From Podospora comata (Eukaryota; Ascomycota; Sordariomycetes; Sordariales; Podosporaceae), in assembly GCA_017354895.1 (NCBI GenBank), contig CP071498.1, positions 1,612,001 through 1,676,000 of the forward strand: a stretch of 64,000 bases of DNA. Reading direction: 5' to 3'. Position 1 is the first letter of the stretch. The number at the start of each line of letters is the position of its first letter. Both the position numbers and the translations under genes were made by a program. Below, piece by piece: positions 1-13,056 of the stretch. The notes under the pieces were generated by a model. The model did not search any database and was not told the DNA's origin. It worked only from the letters and a program-made list of their open reading frames with translations.

Positions 1-3000
1 TGCTTTGCATCTTCTTGGCCATCCTCAAGATACTGCTCGCCAGTTCGCAAAGCTCCCAGTTCAAGCTGACAGCAGCATCCTCGCAGTGAACATTGACGAG
101 TACGGCAGGCTGGTCACCCGCCTGGTTCTGAAGAGCAGGTTTGACCTGCAGTCTCGTCGTAAGATCCACCAGCGTAACAGCATTCTGCTTCGGTCCCGGA
201 TTCAAAGCAACTTGAAACTGCTTGATCCTCGCAACAGCCATCACCGGCTTGTCCGAACCCCCATTACTCTGCGCCTTCGCCGGCGGTCCAAAAACAATAT
301 TCAATAGCACGCTTTCGGAAACATTGTCCAAATCCCAACTCCTCCACTTCTCAAAAGCCGACACCACCTCCTGCCTGAGCTGGGCCGATGCTTTCGTCAG
401 CGGCGCAAAACAGTCCATCTTGATCTGCTCCCCTATTGACGGAGCCAAAACCGACCAAGTCTGGCGAAGATGCATGATCAGTTTCCAAGAATCATGCGTT
501 CTCAAATGGTGAGACGCCGAGCGAAGCACCGATGAAGGCCGTATGAGAAACGAAGGATCTTGAATATTCTTGCCAGAAGAAACAAGCCGTCGAACCAGAT
601 TCTGAGACCTGACACCCTCTTGTGATGACACCTCAGCAAACACCTTCCCGAGGTCAGCCCCCAGAACACCGGCGCGGTGAATCAACGAGGCCAGATAATC
701 AACCTTCTCAGACGAAGTACTGCTCTGGATATTCCCAATCTCAACATCAAGATAAGAGACATCCTTGGTCCCCATCGCCGCCGCCACATTGTCGATGCGA
801 GCCACCGCAGCTGCCTGAGCCCCCGCCATGTCCTGATACCGCTCAGTGGCAGAAACAGCAGCCGAATCCAGACGAACGTGGAAAGAAGTCCGAGCCTCTT
901 TCGACTCGGGTTTGAACGCATCCTTCCACGTTGTTTCCGTCCGGGAGGTAAGCACCAGCTTCGAAAGCGCAACATCATACTGGTCCTGCTCGTCCATAGG
1001 CTGCTCAATCGAGTTCGGATCAGACGAATTAACAAGCCGCAAGTTGGCATGTGGCAGCTTGACCAATATATCACCAATACGTCCCTTCAAATGCTGATCC
1101 TTCTGCATGTCCAAAACCTCCTGAATAGAGCTGATTTGCATAGCGTCAAGAATAACATCAGGATCAACAGGCTGCAGAGCCCCCAGCAGCGTCGCGACAT
1201 GCCGCAATGATGTTGGGTTGCAAAAAGCCGTCAAGCCATTGGGGAACTCAACAAGAACACCAGTGTACGGCAACTCTTCGCTAAGTTGACTAGGATCGAT
1301 ATCTCCAAGATTAAAGTCTGACGAGTCAAAATCATCGTCGTCATCGTCCGCCTCTATGCTCTGTAGCAGCACCTCCTTATGGCTTGGCTTGACGTTCTCA
1401 AGCGGAAAGTACGGCGCAAAATACTGGCTGGAAAATGCAACCGTATTGTGAACCACGTCTTGACGCTGTTGGCTATCCTCTGGAGCGCTGTAAAAGGCAG
1501 AATGGCGAGTTGAGGGTGAAAGTTCTCGTCCATGCAACGACCCCCGGCCACGAAACCGGTGACGGACAGGAGATCGGAGATACTGGTCTGACTGTTTCCC
1601 TAATCCACTTGGCCGCGGTGAGCTTGCAGGTTTCAGAATACTGCTCTGCCCCGAACTGGCAATAGATAGGAAGGAGGATTTGTGCCGTAAGCCGCGGGAT
1701 CGCCTCGATGTCCCCCTAGAGTTGAGAGATGCCCTATCATCCCCTCCAACGTCTGCTATTGTCAGTGGCAAAGGGACAGGCGGCACGCTCTGAGACGGAG
1801 GGTCAACCGGCTCAGGTACAAAATCATCCGTGAACCCAGGCAACACGAGAAAAGGCGTTCGATGAGTACGCTGATCGTGGCGACGAATGAGCTCCTGTTG
1901 AAGTCTCCGCTCCTCAGAAAAGTTCGCCTTTCGCCCTATCATGGCGAGCCGTACACTGGTTTCCACAAGTGCATCCGTCTCTACTGGATGTTGAGGGCGT
2001 GTCTTGTATCGTGTTGCTGATTCTGCATTGACACAGGATAGCTTGACATCCGGGATCTTGACATTGGCCCGCTTGGAGTAATGTGACCCAGCCCAGTCGT
2101 TGAAGTTTATATCGATCAGGCCAGTGGAAAGAAGAAAGGCAGCTTCCTCAACGTGGATCCAAATCCGCACTGACTCCACAAACACCCGGAGAAAGGTGAC
2201 ATCGTAGACGACAATCGAGGAGAGTATGATGAGGGCGTTCTCTTCGTCGTCCAAGCAGAACACGAAGGCCTTGCCTGCACTGACTAGTGTTGTCAGGAAC
2301 TCGGCTGTACACTCGCCAGTGACTGCCCCGACAGAAAGATCCCAGTTGCACATGTAGGTAGGCTCGGCTGGAGGCAGCCCGAATAGGCGATGGCCATAGA
2401 CTGTGATCCCATCCACAAAGAGCTGGGTGCTTGACGTTGCGCTGATGGGTGTTTCTGCCCCTGACTCTGTATTCCCCAAGGATAGGTTGAGCGGTGCAAG
2501 AGTCAGTTCCATATCCATGTAGTAATTAGTAAACCGCAGATCGAGGGCAAGGTTTGCTGTGTCGATCTGGATGTGCCGCTGGCATGAGTAGAGATTTACA
2601 GGAAGCAAAATCTTCGGGTCATCCGCTCTTATGCTGAGGATGACGTCAAGGTCGTTCGTCTTCTTAGGCGGCGGCTTGTTGGCCAGCTCAGCACTTGGAT
2701 CGTTGGCTTTCAAGCGTAGCATATCTTGATACTCCTCCAACGTCTTGAAATGGACATCTTCACCGAAATAATTGTCCTTGAGAACAAGCATGTAACGAAC
2801 CAGAAACCCATGCAGCTGAGCGACCGGCGACTGCCCAGAGATATTCAGGACGATGGTGTCAATGTTAGATGGAGAGGTAGTTGCGTTGTAGTGATAGGCG
2901 CCATCGATGACCAGATTTTCCAGATGCCCAACCTCTTTTGACGTGAGAAATGGCGCTTGTGTATTCCATGGTGGCACGTGCAAATCGACTGATGCATTTT

Positions 3001-5392
3001 CTGCACGAATATCGAAGGGGATGGCATTCTTGCTGGGCCTGAAGGTATCAATCGGCACAGATGTCACGCATCGAAGCAGTGGGCTCGATATTATGAGGAA
3101 TGTGTTGTCATCAAGGTCCGTCGGGCTGTTGATGATATTGGCATCGTTGAGATTCAGGAAAATGCGGACGTTTTGGAGCTGGAGGTTGAGATGGTACCTG
3201 AATGGGGTGAATACCATGTAGTCAGGTGGAGGCCCAGTTGTCCAGTCATCTACTAGGTCGGTGAGAAGAAATATGTGATCCCGCAAAAGGAAGAGCGATA
3301 GGTCATCACTGGCAATGTTGAAGTGCCATTGCCGAAGAGAATTCCAGCGCAATGGGGTGGACAAATCACAAGATATTCTCTGCCTACCCGATTTCCATAA
3401 CACCTCGTGATTTATGCTGCTCGATATCTCGGTACTGGGAAAGTCGACATTGAGCGAGTTGCTATATCCGGAGCTCCCAGCTGTCATGTCCATGGAATAA
3501 GTCACAGTCGTATTGACCGGGGCTTTGATGTCAAGCCAGCCATATGGTCGCTGGTGGACCTCAGCGGCCTGATCAGACTTCTTGGATCGAGCGCGAGACT
3601 TGCGAGTTTCGTTGGCGCGTGTATTGTTACTGGGGTCTGGCTCCTTGCCCTTCCATCTCCAATTTTTCGATTCCTCCCTGACGGGAATGCGGATATTGGT
3701 GGTGTCCTCAAGTTCGAGGTAGAACTTGAACTGCGTCGGCACGCGATACGCACCGGGGACAAGATGCGGTGTTGGAACAGCATCCTTGCAGAGGCTGGGT
3801 ACAAAGATGCGCTGAAGTTCCGCACGATGTCTGTCTGCCCATGGCCCATAGTTCACAGAGCCACCGTTTATTGATAGTTTGATGGCCCATGCTGGGGGCT
3901 CGTCACCATTGATGTTGGACAGCAACTCTGGGGCTTTCTCCGCCGGTGAAGCTGTCATGGGCTGCACAAGTCCTGGGACATCCCAGTATATCGTCAAGGT
4001 GGCTTCTGGACTATCCAAAAGGGTGGGCACCGCAGCATACTCGATGGATGACCACCTGGACTTTTGATCCTCCGCCTCTTCGGAAAGGTAACGTGACAGC
4101 CCTTGCCAGTGACCACTTCCAGGCACTTGGCTTGCAGCGGTCCCGATACCTCTGCTTGATGGAGAGAAGGACTCAACGGACTTGTTCCAAAATGGTATAA
4201 AGCCCCTGAGGCCCTCCCGTAGTCGACTCTTTTGACCTCGCAAGAACGAACGCTTTTTCGGCGGAGACAAGGACCCCTGGGCACTCTGTTTCTCTCGTTC
4301 GGCACGGTTGACCTGATCCTCCTTGAAATCTGGATTTTCCTTCATCTCGATCACGGGGTGTTTGAACTTCAGCCGGAAGCATTGTCGGTACGGGTCAGTC
4401 GTATCGGTCTCGGTGGCCGTAGCATCGATTTCGCCTAAGAAAGACTCGGTCTTGACAATCAATACCGCCGTGGTATTCTCATTGCCCATGACCATGGCCG
4501 CTCCTTTGCATTTCAAGTGAATTGGCAAGGTCTGCAAAAAGAGTGGTATGTCATCCACTCCGCTCGGGCTGCTGCTCTCCTCATCCCTGCCTGTATCAGA
4601 AGCAGACGATAGGAAGCTGTCGCGCCTTTTCTCTTGAGTGTCCGATCGGTCATTCTGGGCGGTGAAGCGTCCTGCTGATGGGCTTCTGGACGCACTTGAC
4701 CGTCGCGATCGGCGTCGGCGCAAACGAGAGGGTGGACCAGCCGGCACATCTTTATCGCCCAATCCATGATGTACCTCATCCACCAACTTCTCGGAGTTTG
4801 AAAGACCAGCTACTATCGAGTCGTAGGCTGGGCTCCGATTGTATATAAACCACTCCAAGCCACGGAGCGAGACTACAACACGGCACGGTGTCCTCCTTGA
4901 GTGTTCGTCGGAAGCAACATCTTGCTTGTTTCCCTTGCCCTTTGCCTTCCCAATCTCCACATGCCGGACCCTTCGTAGCCAGTATGCCCATGTGATGTGT
5001 CCATTCTGAACTAGAATCGTCTCGTTATTGCCGTGATATCGAAGACCGGTAAAGAAAATGCGTCCAGCGAGCAAGGATATTTGGAGCGCCTGTATATCGA
5101 TGTAGATTCGGTATTGGTGCCATGTGTACGTTCGTATCCCCCACGAGACAATCGACGCGAAGACTCTGTTGAAGTAGAGCAAGGAGAATGTTGATCTTTT
5201 GCTGGGTGGTAAGCATCACATGCCTATATGGGCTCCTCATGCATCGCCCACTTACAAGACACCACAAGCTATCAGGATCCCGCAAAATTGCCTGCCAACA
5301 AGCCATTAGTCGATATATTCATGCTAAACCAATCTTATGATAGCAAGAGCTTACGCATTGAAGGCAGTTTCATTGCTGAACCAGCCCGACAT
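1..5392 (-). CDS. CSF1: CSF1-type bridge-like lipid transfer protein, N-terminal ~1,756 residues (runs off window)
   Basis: The reading frame is open on the minus strand from about 5195 to base 1 and continues outside the window. Family members are about 3,000 residues, so a bit more than half is present. Upstream, two tiny exons are inferred: 5355-5392 (ATG at 5392) and 5256-5291, joined by GTAAGC and GTAAGT introns. The third exon starts at 5195 (AAG acceptor) or 5201 (CAG acceptor). The N-terminus carries one hydrophobic anchor (FSLLYFNRVFASIVSW), then the conserved block with YIDIQALQISLLAGR, GLRYHGNNET and ITWAYWLRRV that I recognise as the Csf1/BLTP1 start. An Arg/Ser-rich linker follows near residue 150. 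In yeast, Csf1 is an ER-anchored hydrophobic-groove protein that moves phospholipid, including phosphatidylethanolamine used for GPI-anchor synthesis. No frame break was seen in the parts I translated. The family call is from remembered homologues. Confidence 0.85.
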
Positions 5393-6054
5393 ATTGGTGA
5401 GTTGATGGTGGGTTCGTCTCGCCACGGGCGCCGCGTTGCTGTTGAACCCCTTTCAGGCCGTTTGCGCCGCTCCCCATTCCGCCGTAAGAAAGTGGAAAGG
5501 TAAAGTCAAATTCTATCGCATGTCAAAAGAGATATTCCGCGCGACCCAAAACTCCGGTAGCAAAAGACAAAAAATGTATGGAGCTTGTATTGCAAGAGCA
5601 ATCCGGCTCAGTTGTAATTGGAAAGCTTCAGACACGGACCAGAAGTGCTGTCGCGACACTATCGACAGGGGGTAGAGTCCACTGAGAGACTGTGCGTCAC
5701 TGAAAGCAGGTTGCCGGCGGGCATCCCGTTCTCAAGAACCCGGCAGGCAACTGGCGCAACAATTTTGTTCCCTACCGGCGCGTGGGTGGAAGGTACTTCG
5801 ATACATGCCTAGCGCTGTAACACCCCAGCCAAGTGCGCGGGACCATCCCAGTTGCCTCTGCGGCGCTGTTTGGAGCTTCTGGCCCAGAGGATCGTCGTCA
5901 TCTCAACCGCCTCCAACACAACCGCACAACGTCGTTATCTGGGAGTTTTGTGCTCCACCACCATGCACTTCGCACCTTTGAAGGCTGCTTTTCCCACCGG
6001 TTGATCCCGGTATTTGCTTACATTTCCCACGTCTGTCCAGCACCCATCGTGACA
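5393..6054. other. Divergent intergenic region CSF1 / DUF300
   Basis: This 662-bp spacer lies between two divergently transcribed start codons and must hold both promoters. Short open frames here lack start context and homology. I see no RNA gene or repeat. Confidence 0.6.
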
Positions 6055-8043
6055 ATGGGGGGCTCAGGTCAGAAGTTCGAGACCATCACAACCGTGGTTG
6101 CTGGTGTCGCGTCCATTATCGCGACCTTGTTGTCTATTGTGTATGGCGCCCTCTAGCTTCTGTGTCTTGCCCCGGGTCAAGGCTCTCCACTAGTATGTCC
6201 CGTTAACTAACTCGTTTGCTGAACAGATCGATATGGCTGCAGACGTGAGTCCATACCCAAGTGTGACATCCACCATGAGGCGAATCCCAGTAACAGCGAA
6301 ATAGTAAGAATTACCGGAAGCCGTTGCTACAACGCTATGTCATCCGCATCCTCCTTATGGTCCCCATTTACTCCATTGCCTCGTGGTCCAGCATGGTCTC
6401 ACGAACAGCCGCCGACATACTCGACCCGATACGAGATATCTACGAGGCCTTCACGATCTACACCTTTTTCCAGCTCTTGATCAACTACCTTAGTGGTGAG
6501 AGGGCACTGATTATCATGACACATGGTCGGAAGCCTGTTCACCACGTATGGCCCCTGAACCATGTGCTACCTCCCTTCGACATATCTGACCCCCATACCT
6601 TCCTCGCCATCAAACGCGGTATTCTACAGTATGCGTGGCTCAAGCCTTTGCTTGCACTAGCGACGGTCATCATGAAGGCTACTGGGACATTCCACGAGGG
6701 TAGAATTCAACTCGACTCGGGATACCTTTGGAGCGGTCTTATCTACAACGCCAGTGTGACTATCAGTCTGTATGCTCTGGGCCTCTTCTGGGTCTGCATG
6801 AATGACGATCTCAAGCCTTTCCGGCCGATGCCCAAGTTCTTGTGCGTCAAGCTTGTGATTTTTGCCTCGTATTGGCAAGGCTTTGCCTTGTCGATATTGG
6901 TTTGGCTCGGTGTCATCCCAGAGGGCGCCGACAAGTCTTCAGAGAGTATGGCTGCTGCCATTCAGGATTTTTTGATATGCATCGAGATGCCGGCCTTTGC
7001 CATCGCTCACTGGTATGCCTTTTCGTGGCACGATTTTGCCGACAACAGGATTTCTTCGGCAAGAATGCCTGTACTGTATGCTGCGAGAGATGCTTTTGGA
7101 ATCCGCGACCTCATTCAGGACTCCAAGGAGACATTCTCAGGAGACAAATACGGCTATCGAGTCTTTGATTCTGGGGACAAGATCATGGCCCATGAAGCCT
7201 CCCGATCACGACTGGCTCGCATCAAGGAAGGCATGCGCTATGAAAGGGGAGGCAAGGGCAAATACTGGATTCCGAGGCCTGATGAGATCAACCAGACGAC
7301 ACCTCTGCTCGGTAACAACGGCGGGCCAAGTCGTCGAAACGGGTCTCAGTCACCACATACCAACGATCTAGATGAGTTGATACTTGATCCAGATGAAGAA
7401 GCTCTCTACAACAGTGCCAGGAAGCTTGAGTTTGGGGATTGGAACGTAGGTGGCGTCTCTGCTCAAATAACGGTTTCCGTTACTGATCAAGATTTAGTAC
7501 CCGGTCATCACAGCAAATCAGCCAGCAAGTGAGAGGTACCGGTCGCCGTTCCCCAGCCCGTATCAACAAAGCCCCTCACGACGTACACCCGATGGTAGCT
7601 TTTACCAGCGCTCTTCCACAAGCTCGGTTCCTTCGTTGAATTCGAATGCGGCACTAGACCGCAGAAAGAAGCAAGCACCAGAAGGACCACAAGCTGGTAT
7701 CGATGACAAGAAAGGAAAGAACAAGGCCAAGGGGTCCAGCTCAACTGGAGTTGGTGGTGCTGATCCACTCGAAATTGCCTATGGTCCAACAATAGGAACG
7801 CACAAAGAGATTACCGAGGACGACTTTAACGTTGATGTCGAAAGCGGCTTGCACAAACCACAGGATCATGAGTTTGTTGAGCCTCATCCTACGCCTCCTC
7901 CACGGGAGGATGACGAGAGCCCGATCAATGAGGAACGTGGACAATGGGAACGGAGTGATGGTGATGGTGCAGATGACAGCCACAAAAGCCCCCAATATGC
8001 AACTGGGAGCGAAGAGGAGTTCCAGAATGTCTGGGGACGGTGA
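6055..8043 (+). CDS. DUF300 / OST-alpha / TMEM184-family seven-TM membrane protein
   Basis: I infer four exons: 6055-6140, 6227-6244, 6305-7445 and 7498-8043, giving 596 residues. The joins restore the conserved N-terminus (SIIATLLSIV, SIWLQT, then KNYRKPLLQRYVIRIL) and the block FGDWN-YPVITA. About seven hydrophobic segments lie between residues 12 and 290, including YVIRILLMVPIYSIASW, the FYTFFQLL-like helix (TIYTFFQLLINYL), SLYALGLFWVC and IEMPAFAIAHWYAF. These are the landmarks of the OST-alpha/TMEM184 (DUF300) fold. The C-terminal ~200 residues are hydrophilic and acidic, rich in Ser/Pro, and probably cytoplasmic. Relatives in animals transport organic solutes. Fungal members are vacuolar or endomembrane proteins of unclear substrate, so no substrate is proposed. 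The second exon is only 18 nt long. Confidence 0.88.
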
Positions 8044-9716
8044 TTGAAGTTGTTGATTTTGCCACCTTTGAGCATTCGTCGAGGTTCTTTTTAGATACCC
8101 GCCTTGAAGATGAATCAGGTTTTATGTACATGGTTATGGATGTCTGGGTCAGTCTGAGCATTACATGGAGTTGGTGGCGGCGAGGGCATGGTTTGCGAGC
8201 GTATCTTTACACACTGCTTTGGAATAATAACACAGAGTTACTCCTCAAACGTCTTTGGACCAGAGGTCAAGCGCTAGCTTGACCTCAAGGTGTTTACGTC
8301 GCCCCCGGGTGTAATGTGAATCGTGACGTCTAACAGGCACTGGCTAGATGATCTAGCCTGCGGCAAGTGGCAAATCCGACAATCCGAGCCAAGCCACTTG
8401 TAGCTTGGAATTCAAGCTCTTTGGGCAGCGATCCAGATCCACATGAGGTTCGTGAAAACACGGTTCAGCTGAAGCTCAGCTTTGCTTGTGGGATGCCAGA
8501 TGCGAAAGCTCAGAAGCTCATGAGCTCTCATTCAACCTCATCATCGAGGAATGGACACGGTGGGTGTAACCATGTCTGTACAGTATACCTAGGTACCCTG
8601 TTAAAACCGAGATGCAACTGTGTATCCATATCAGCCAGAGGTTCGAACTTCACGGCTCCACCGGTTTTTTTAATTGTTTCTTCTTCCTTGCCTAGGCGCC
8701 GTTGATAAGGCCAGCGTTAACCCCGCAGTTTCCGTTATGCCCATGCCATGGTCCCACCAACCGGTGCAACCCGTGTGAGAAAAAAAATTAACAGGCCATA
8801 ATGTAGTGTGACATTTTGTGGTTTCGGTGTCTGGCGCTAGCGGTGTTTGACACGAAACGAGCTGCCGAAAACAGTGGACAATTGGAGCTCCAACGGTGAG
8901 AGGTGGCTGGCAAAAGGGCGAGCTTTCCAGTTCCTTCACCTTGATTTGCGAGCTTCCTCGACGTTGCTGTTGCAATGTGGTCTGTGCTTTCTGGCCATCC
9001 TCGAAAGAAAAGAGGGGCCTCATCCCTACCTACTAGGACGTAAGCGGGGTCTAAGCTCCGAGAGCACCTCAAAGCAAGTGCTTCTTGCTGGAAATAAAAA
9101 AGGTCGAGGTTTGAAGAAATTATAAGCTCTCGAGACAGGGTCGAGTAGAAGAAAATAAGACATCAAAACCATCAGCCAACTGATATTATCCTCAAGGTAT
9201 GCATAACAATATCCATCTATGCCTGTCTGCCTGCTGCTGCCGCGGGGGTTCTCTTTTTTTTTTTTTGGCCGGATTGGCGAGGGGAAAGAGAGAGAGGAGG
9301 GGGAGGGGCAAAACAGGGCTTGACCCTCCCATGTCAGTTGCATCAGCCGACGCACAAGTGGCAGGGGGCCAATGGAGGGGCACCAAATCCACCAAATCGA
9401 TATCATCGAGCCCCACCAATTGTTACCCCTCCACCTTCCCCTCCCCATCGCCTTTTTTTCACCTTTTTCTCTCCCTCACAGCAGGCTTCGCATCCCACCG
9501 GCTCTGCTTTCTCAACCTCTTTGTTTTTTTGTTAGCTGTCGGTCTGGGGCTGATAGCTGATCCACTGAAGCAGGACTACGGTACCCTGGTTAGCCGACTC
9601 TCGGGTTTGCTCGACCAACTTTAGGGAAGAAAATTTCTCTGCTCGCGGAGTTTCTTCACCTCGACACCATCAACCAAAAAACCCATTTCTAGGAGGTACT
9701 CGTCAATACCGCCAAG
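8044..9716. other. Intergenic region and EF2 promoter
   Basis: This is 1.67 kb without a supportable gene. It holds the 3' flank of the DUF300 gene and the promoter and leader of EF2. A 14-T run lies near 9250 and a strongly pyrimidine-rich block at about 9419-9485. Open frames here are low-complexity shadows. Confidence 0.6.
9419..9485 (+). promoter_or_regulatory. CT-rich promoter tract upstream of EF2
   Basis: A run of C and T with few purines on the coding strand lies about 230-300 bp before the EF2 start codon. Pyrimidine tracts of this kind are common near transcription starts of strongly expressed filamentous-fungal genes. The role is inferred from position and composition only. Confidence 0.4.
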
Positions 9717-12649
9717 ATGGTCAAGTAAGTTCCTCTTCACGCCGCCGTACACCTCTGCTCGTCTCTGGCGCTTCGAGGGCTCGTTGTCGATGACCTCTTT
9801 GTCCGACGGCATCGATGCGCGCGCCCAGGTTACCCCGCCCGGAGATAGCAACACGACTGAGCAGAGGTGTTGCACGACAACACGTAGGTGATGGCGATGA
9901 TGTTAACCATGGTCCCTCTGCAGCTTCACTATCGACGAGATCCGTGCCTTGATGGGTAAGTCTTCCTCTCTTGGTCGCTGAGCATGTCGGCGCCATCTCG
10001 AGATATCATGCTGACCCTCCCCTCCAGACAAGCCCACGAACGTGCGCAACATGTCCGTCATTGCGCACGTCGATCACGGCAAGTCCACCCTGACCGACTC
10101 TCTGCTGGCCAAGGCTGGTATTATCTCCTCCGGAAAGGCCGGTGAGGCTCGTGCGACAGATACCAGAGCCGACGAGCAAGAACGTGGTATCACCATCAAG
10201 TCCACTGCCATCTCCCTGTATGGTACTCTTCCCGAGGAGGAGGATCTCAAGGACATTGTTGGCCAGAAGACCGACGGTTAGTAATGATCCATCAGTTTTG
10301 CTTGCTGGTTAGGGCTGCGAAATGCTGACTGTCGATTCACAGGCAAGGATTTCTTGATCAACTTGATCGACTCGCCCGGTCACGTTGATTTCTCTTCCGA
10401 AGTCACTGCCGCTCTCCGTGTCACCGATGGTGCTCTCGTCGTCGTCGACACCGTCGAGGGTGTGTGCGTCCAGACCGAGACTGTGCTCCGCCAGGCTCTC
10501 GGTGAGCGCATCAAGCCCGTTATCATCATCAACAAGGTCGATCGCGCTCTTCTCGAGCTCCAGGTCTCCAAGGAGGATCTTTACCAGTCCTTCTCCCGTA
10601 CCATCGAGTCCGTCAACGTCATCATCTCCACCTACTTCGACAAGTCGCTCGGTGATGTCCAGGTCTACCCCGACAAGGGCACCGTCGCCTTCGGCTCCGG
10701 TCTCCACGGCTGGGCTTTCACCATCCGTCAGTTCGCTACCCGTTACGCCAAGAAGTTCGGTGTCGACCGCAACAAGATGATGGAGCGTCTCTGGGGCGAC
10801 AACTACTTCAACCCCAAGACCAAGAAGTGGACCAAGAACGGCACCGCTGACGGTGGTGCTCAGCTCGAGCGCGCTTTCTGCCAGTTCATCTTGGACCCCA
10901 TCTTCAAGATCTTCGCCGCTGTCATGAACTTCAAGAAGGACGAGGTTACCACCCTCCTCGAGAAGCTCAACCTCAAGCTCGCTGTCGATGACCGTGAGAA
11001 GGAGGGCAAGCAGCTCCTCAAGGCTGTCATGCGCACTTTCCTTCCCGCTGCTGACTGCTTGTTGGAGATGATGATTCTTCACCTTCCTTCCCCCGTCACC
11101 GCCCAGAAGTACCGTGTCGAGACTCTCTACGAGGGTCCCGCTGATGACGAGGCTGCCGTCGGTATCCGTGACTGCGACCCCAAGGGTCCTCTCATGCTTT
11201 ACGTCTCCAAGATGGTTCCCACTTCCGATAAGGGTCGTTTCTACGCTTTCGGTCGTGTCTTCTCCGGTACCGTCCGCTCCGGTCTCAAGGTCCGCATCCA
11301 GGGCCCCAACTACACCCCCGGCAAGAAGGAGGATCTCTTCATCAAGGCCATTCAGCGCACCGTCCTCATGATGGGTGGCAAGGTCGAGCCTATCGATGAT
11401 ATGCCCGCTGGTAACATTGTCGGCTTGGTTGGTGTTGATCAGTTCTTGCTCAAGTCTGGTACCCTCACCACCATCGACACCGCCCACAACCTCAAGGTCA
11501 TGAAGTTCTCCGTCTCCCCCGTCGTGCAGCGCTCCGTCCAGGTCAAGAACGCCCAGGATCTTCCCAAGCTTGTTGAAGGTCTCAAGCGTCTCTCCAAGTC
11601 CGACCCTTGCGTCCTTACCATGACCAACGAGTCCGGTGAGCACGTCGTTGCTGGTGCTGGTGAGCTCCATCTCGAGATTTGCTTGAAGGATCTCGAGGAG
11701 GACCACGCTGGTGTCCCTCTCATCATCTCCGACCCCGTCGTCCAGTACCGTGAGTCCGTCACTGCCAAGTCCAGCATGACTGCTCTTTCCAAGTCCCCCA
11801 ACAAGCACAACCGTCTCTATATGGTTGCTGAGCCCATTGAGGAGGACCTTTCCGGTGCTATCGAGGCCGGCCGCATCAACCCCCGTGATGATTTCAAGGC
11901 CCGTGCCCGTGTCCTTGCCGATGACTTCGGCTGGGATGTCACCGATGCCCGCAAGATCTGGGCTTTCGGTCCCGATGGCAACGGTGCCAACTTGCTCGTC
12001 GACCAGACCAAGGCCGTCCAGTACCTCAACGAAATCAAGGACTCCGTCGTCTCTGGTTTCCAGTGGGCCACCCGTGAGGGTCCCGTTGCTGAGGAGCCCA
12101 TGCGCAGCATCCGCTTCAACATCCTCGATGTTACCCTCCACGCCGATGCTATCCATCGTGGTGGCGGCCAGGTTATCCCTACTGCTCGTCGTGTCCTGTA
12201 CGCTTCTGCTCTTCTTGCCGAGCCCTGCCTTCTCGAGCCCGTCTTCTTGGTCGAGATTCAGGTCCCCGAGCAGGCCATGGGCGGTGTCTACGGTGTCCTT
12301 ACCCGCCGCAGAGGTCACGTCTTCGCCGAGGAGCAGCGCCCCGGCACTCCTCTCTTCAACATCAAGGCCTACCTCCCAGTCATGGAGTCCTTCGGTTTCA
12401 ACGCCGATCTCCGCCAGGGTACTTCTGGCCAGGCTTTCCCCCAGTCCGTCTTCGACCATTGGCAACAATTCCCCGGTGGCAACCCCATCGATGCCACCTC
12501 CAAGGCCGGTCAGCTCGTCCAGACCATGCGCAAGCGCAAGGGTCTCAAGGTCGAGGTTCCCGGTGTCGACAACGTGAGTTTTATTCTTTACATTATGATG
12601 AGCGCAACAGTCTTGCTAACAATGTATACAGTACTACGACAAGCTTTAA
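9717..12649 (+). CDS. EEF2: Translation elongation factor 2 (eEF2)
   Basis: Five exons: 9717-9724, 9924-9955, 10028-10276, 10343-12573 and 12632-12649, giving 845 residues, matching the usual ~844. The P-loop AHVDHGKS is at residues 26-33, followed by switch I (ERGITIKST), DSPGH and NKVD, so the GTPase domain is intact. The diphthamide loop [11 protein letters not shown] is present, with the modified histidine at about residue 701. The protein ends NYYDKL, with the last five residues on an 18-nt exon. It drives GTP-dependent ribosomal translocation in the cytosol. Codons are strongly C-ending, as expected for a very highly expressed gene, and a pyrimidine-rich promoter precedes it. The first intron is long for this window (199 nt). 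The start context is CCAAGATGG. In Neurospora this gene is known as cot-3. Confidence 0.98.
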
Positions 12650-13056
12650 ATGGTGCCTGCCGATTGGCATATGACTCCTTTCCCTGTGTACTCAGCGTGA
12701 TGAAAAGTTGGGGCGCATGGTTAATGTCTGGCGGTTACGACCCTGGGCGTGGAGGAGCAAAAACTAGGAAGGACGGTGGTGCGAAAAGGCAATTTCATAG
12801 AAAGTTGATGGCACCAGATTTTTCCTTGCTATACTTTTGCTTTGGGCCTGTTTTAAGTTACGTAGATATGAATTACTTGCATTGACAAAGAATTATGTTA
12901 TATCATGGTGCCCAGATGTGAAGTGTCTCTTATCATTTCTTGAAGACTTTGGATGGAAGACAAAGCGGTTGGGCAATATGTTGACCTAACAGTTTGTTCT
13001 TTTCTTATGCTAGGCCAAGTCTCCCCTTATCATGTCTGCTTCCTGCTAGCTCTATC
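12650..13056. other. EF2 3' flank / spacer before 5S rRNA
   Basis: These 407 bp are AT-richer than the coding DNA and hold the EF2 3' untranslated region and any upstream 5S elements. Nothing else is seen. Confidence 0.6.

Noticed and set aside
8600-8670. tRNA B-box-like GGTTCGAAC near 8640
   Set aside because: No acceptor stem, A box or anticodon arm can be formed at the proper distance.
10309-12468. 719-codon minus-strand frame opposite EF2
   Set aside because: It is the antisense shadow of a heavily codon-biased gene, with Asp/Gly/Leu/Val-rich artificial composition and no domain.
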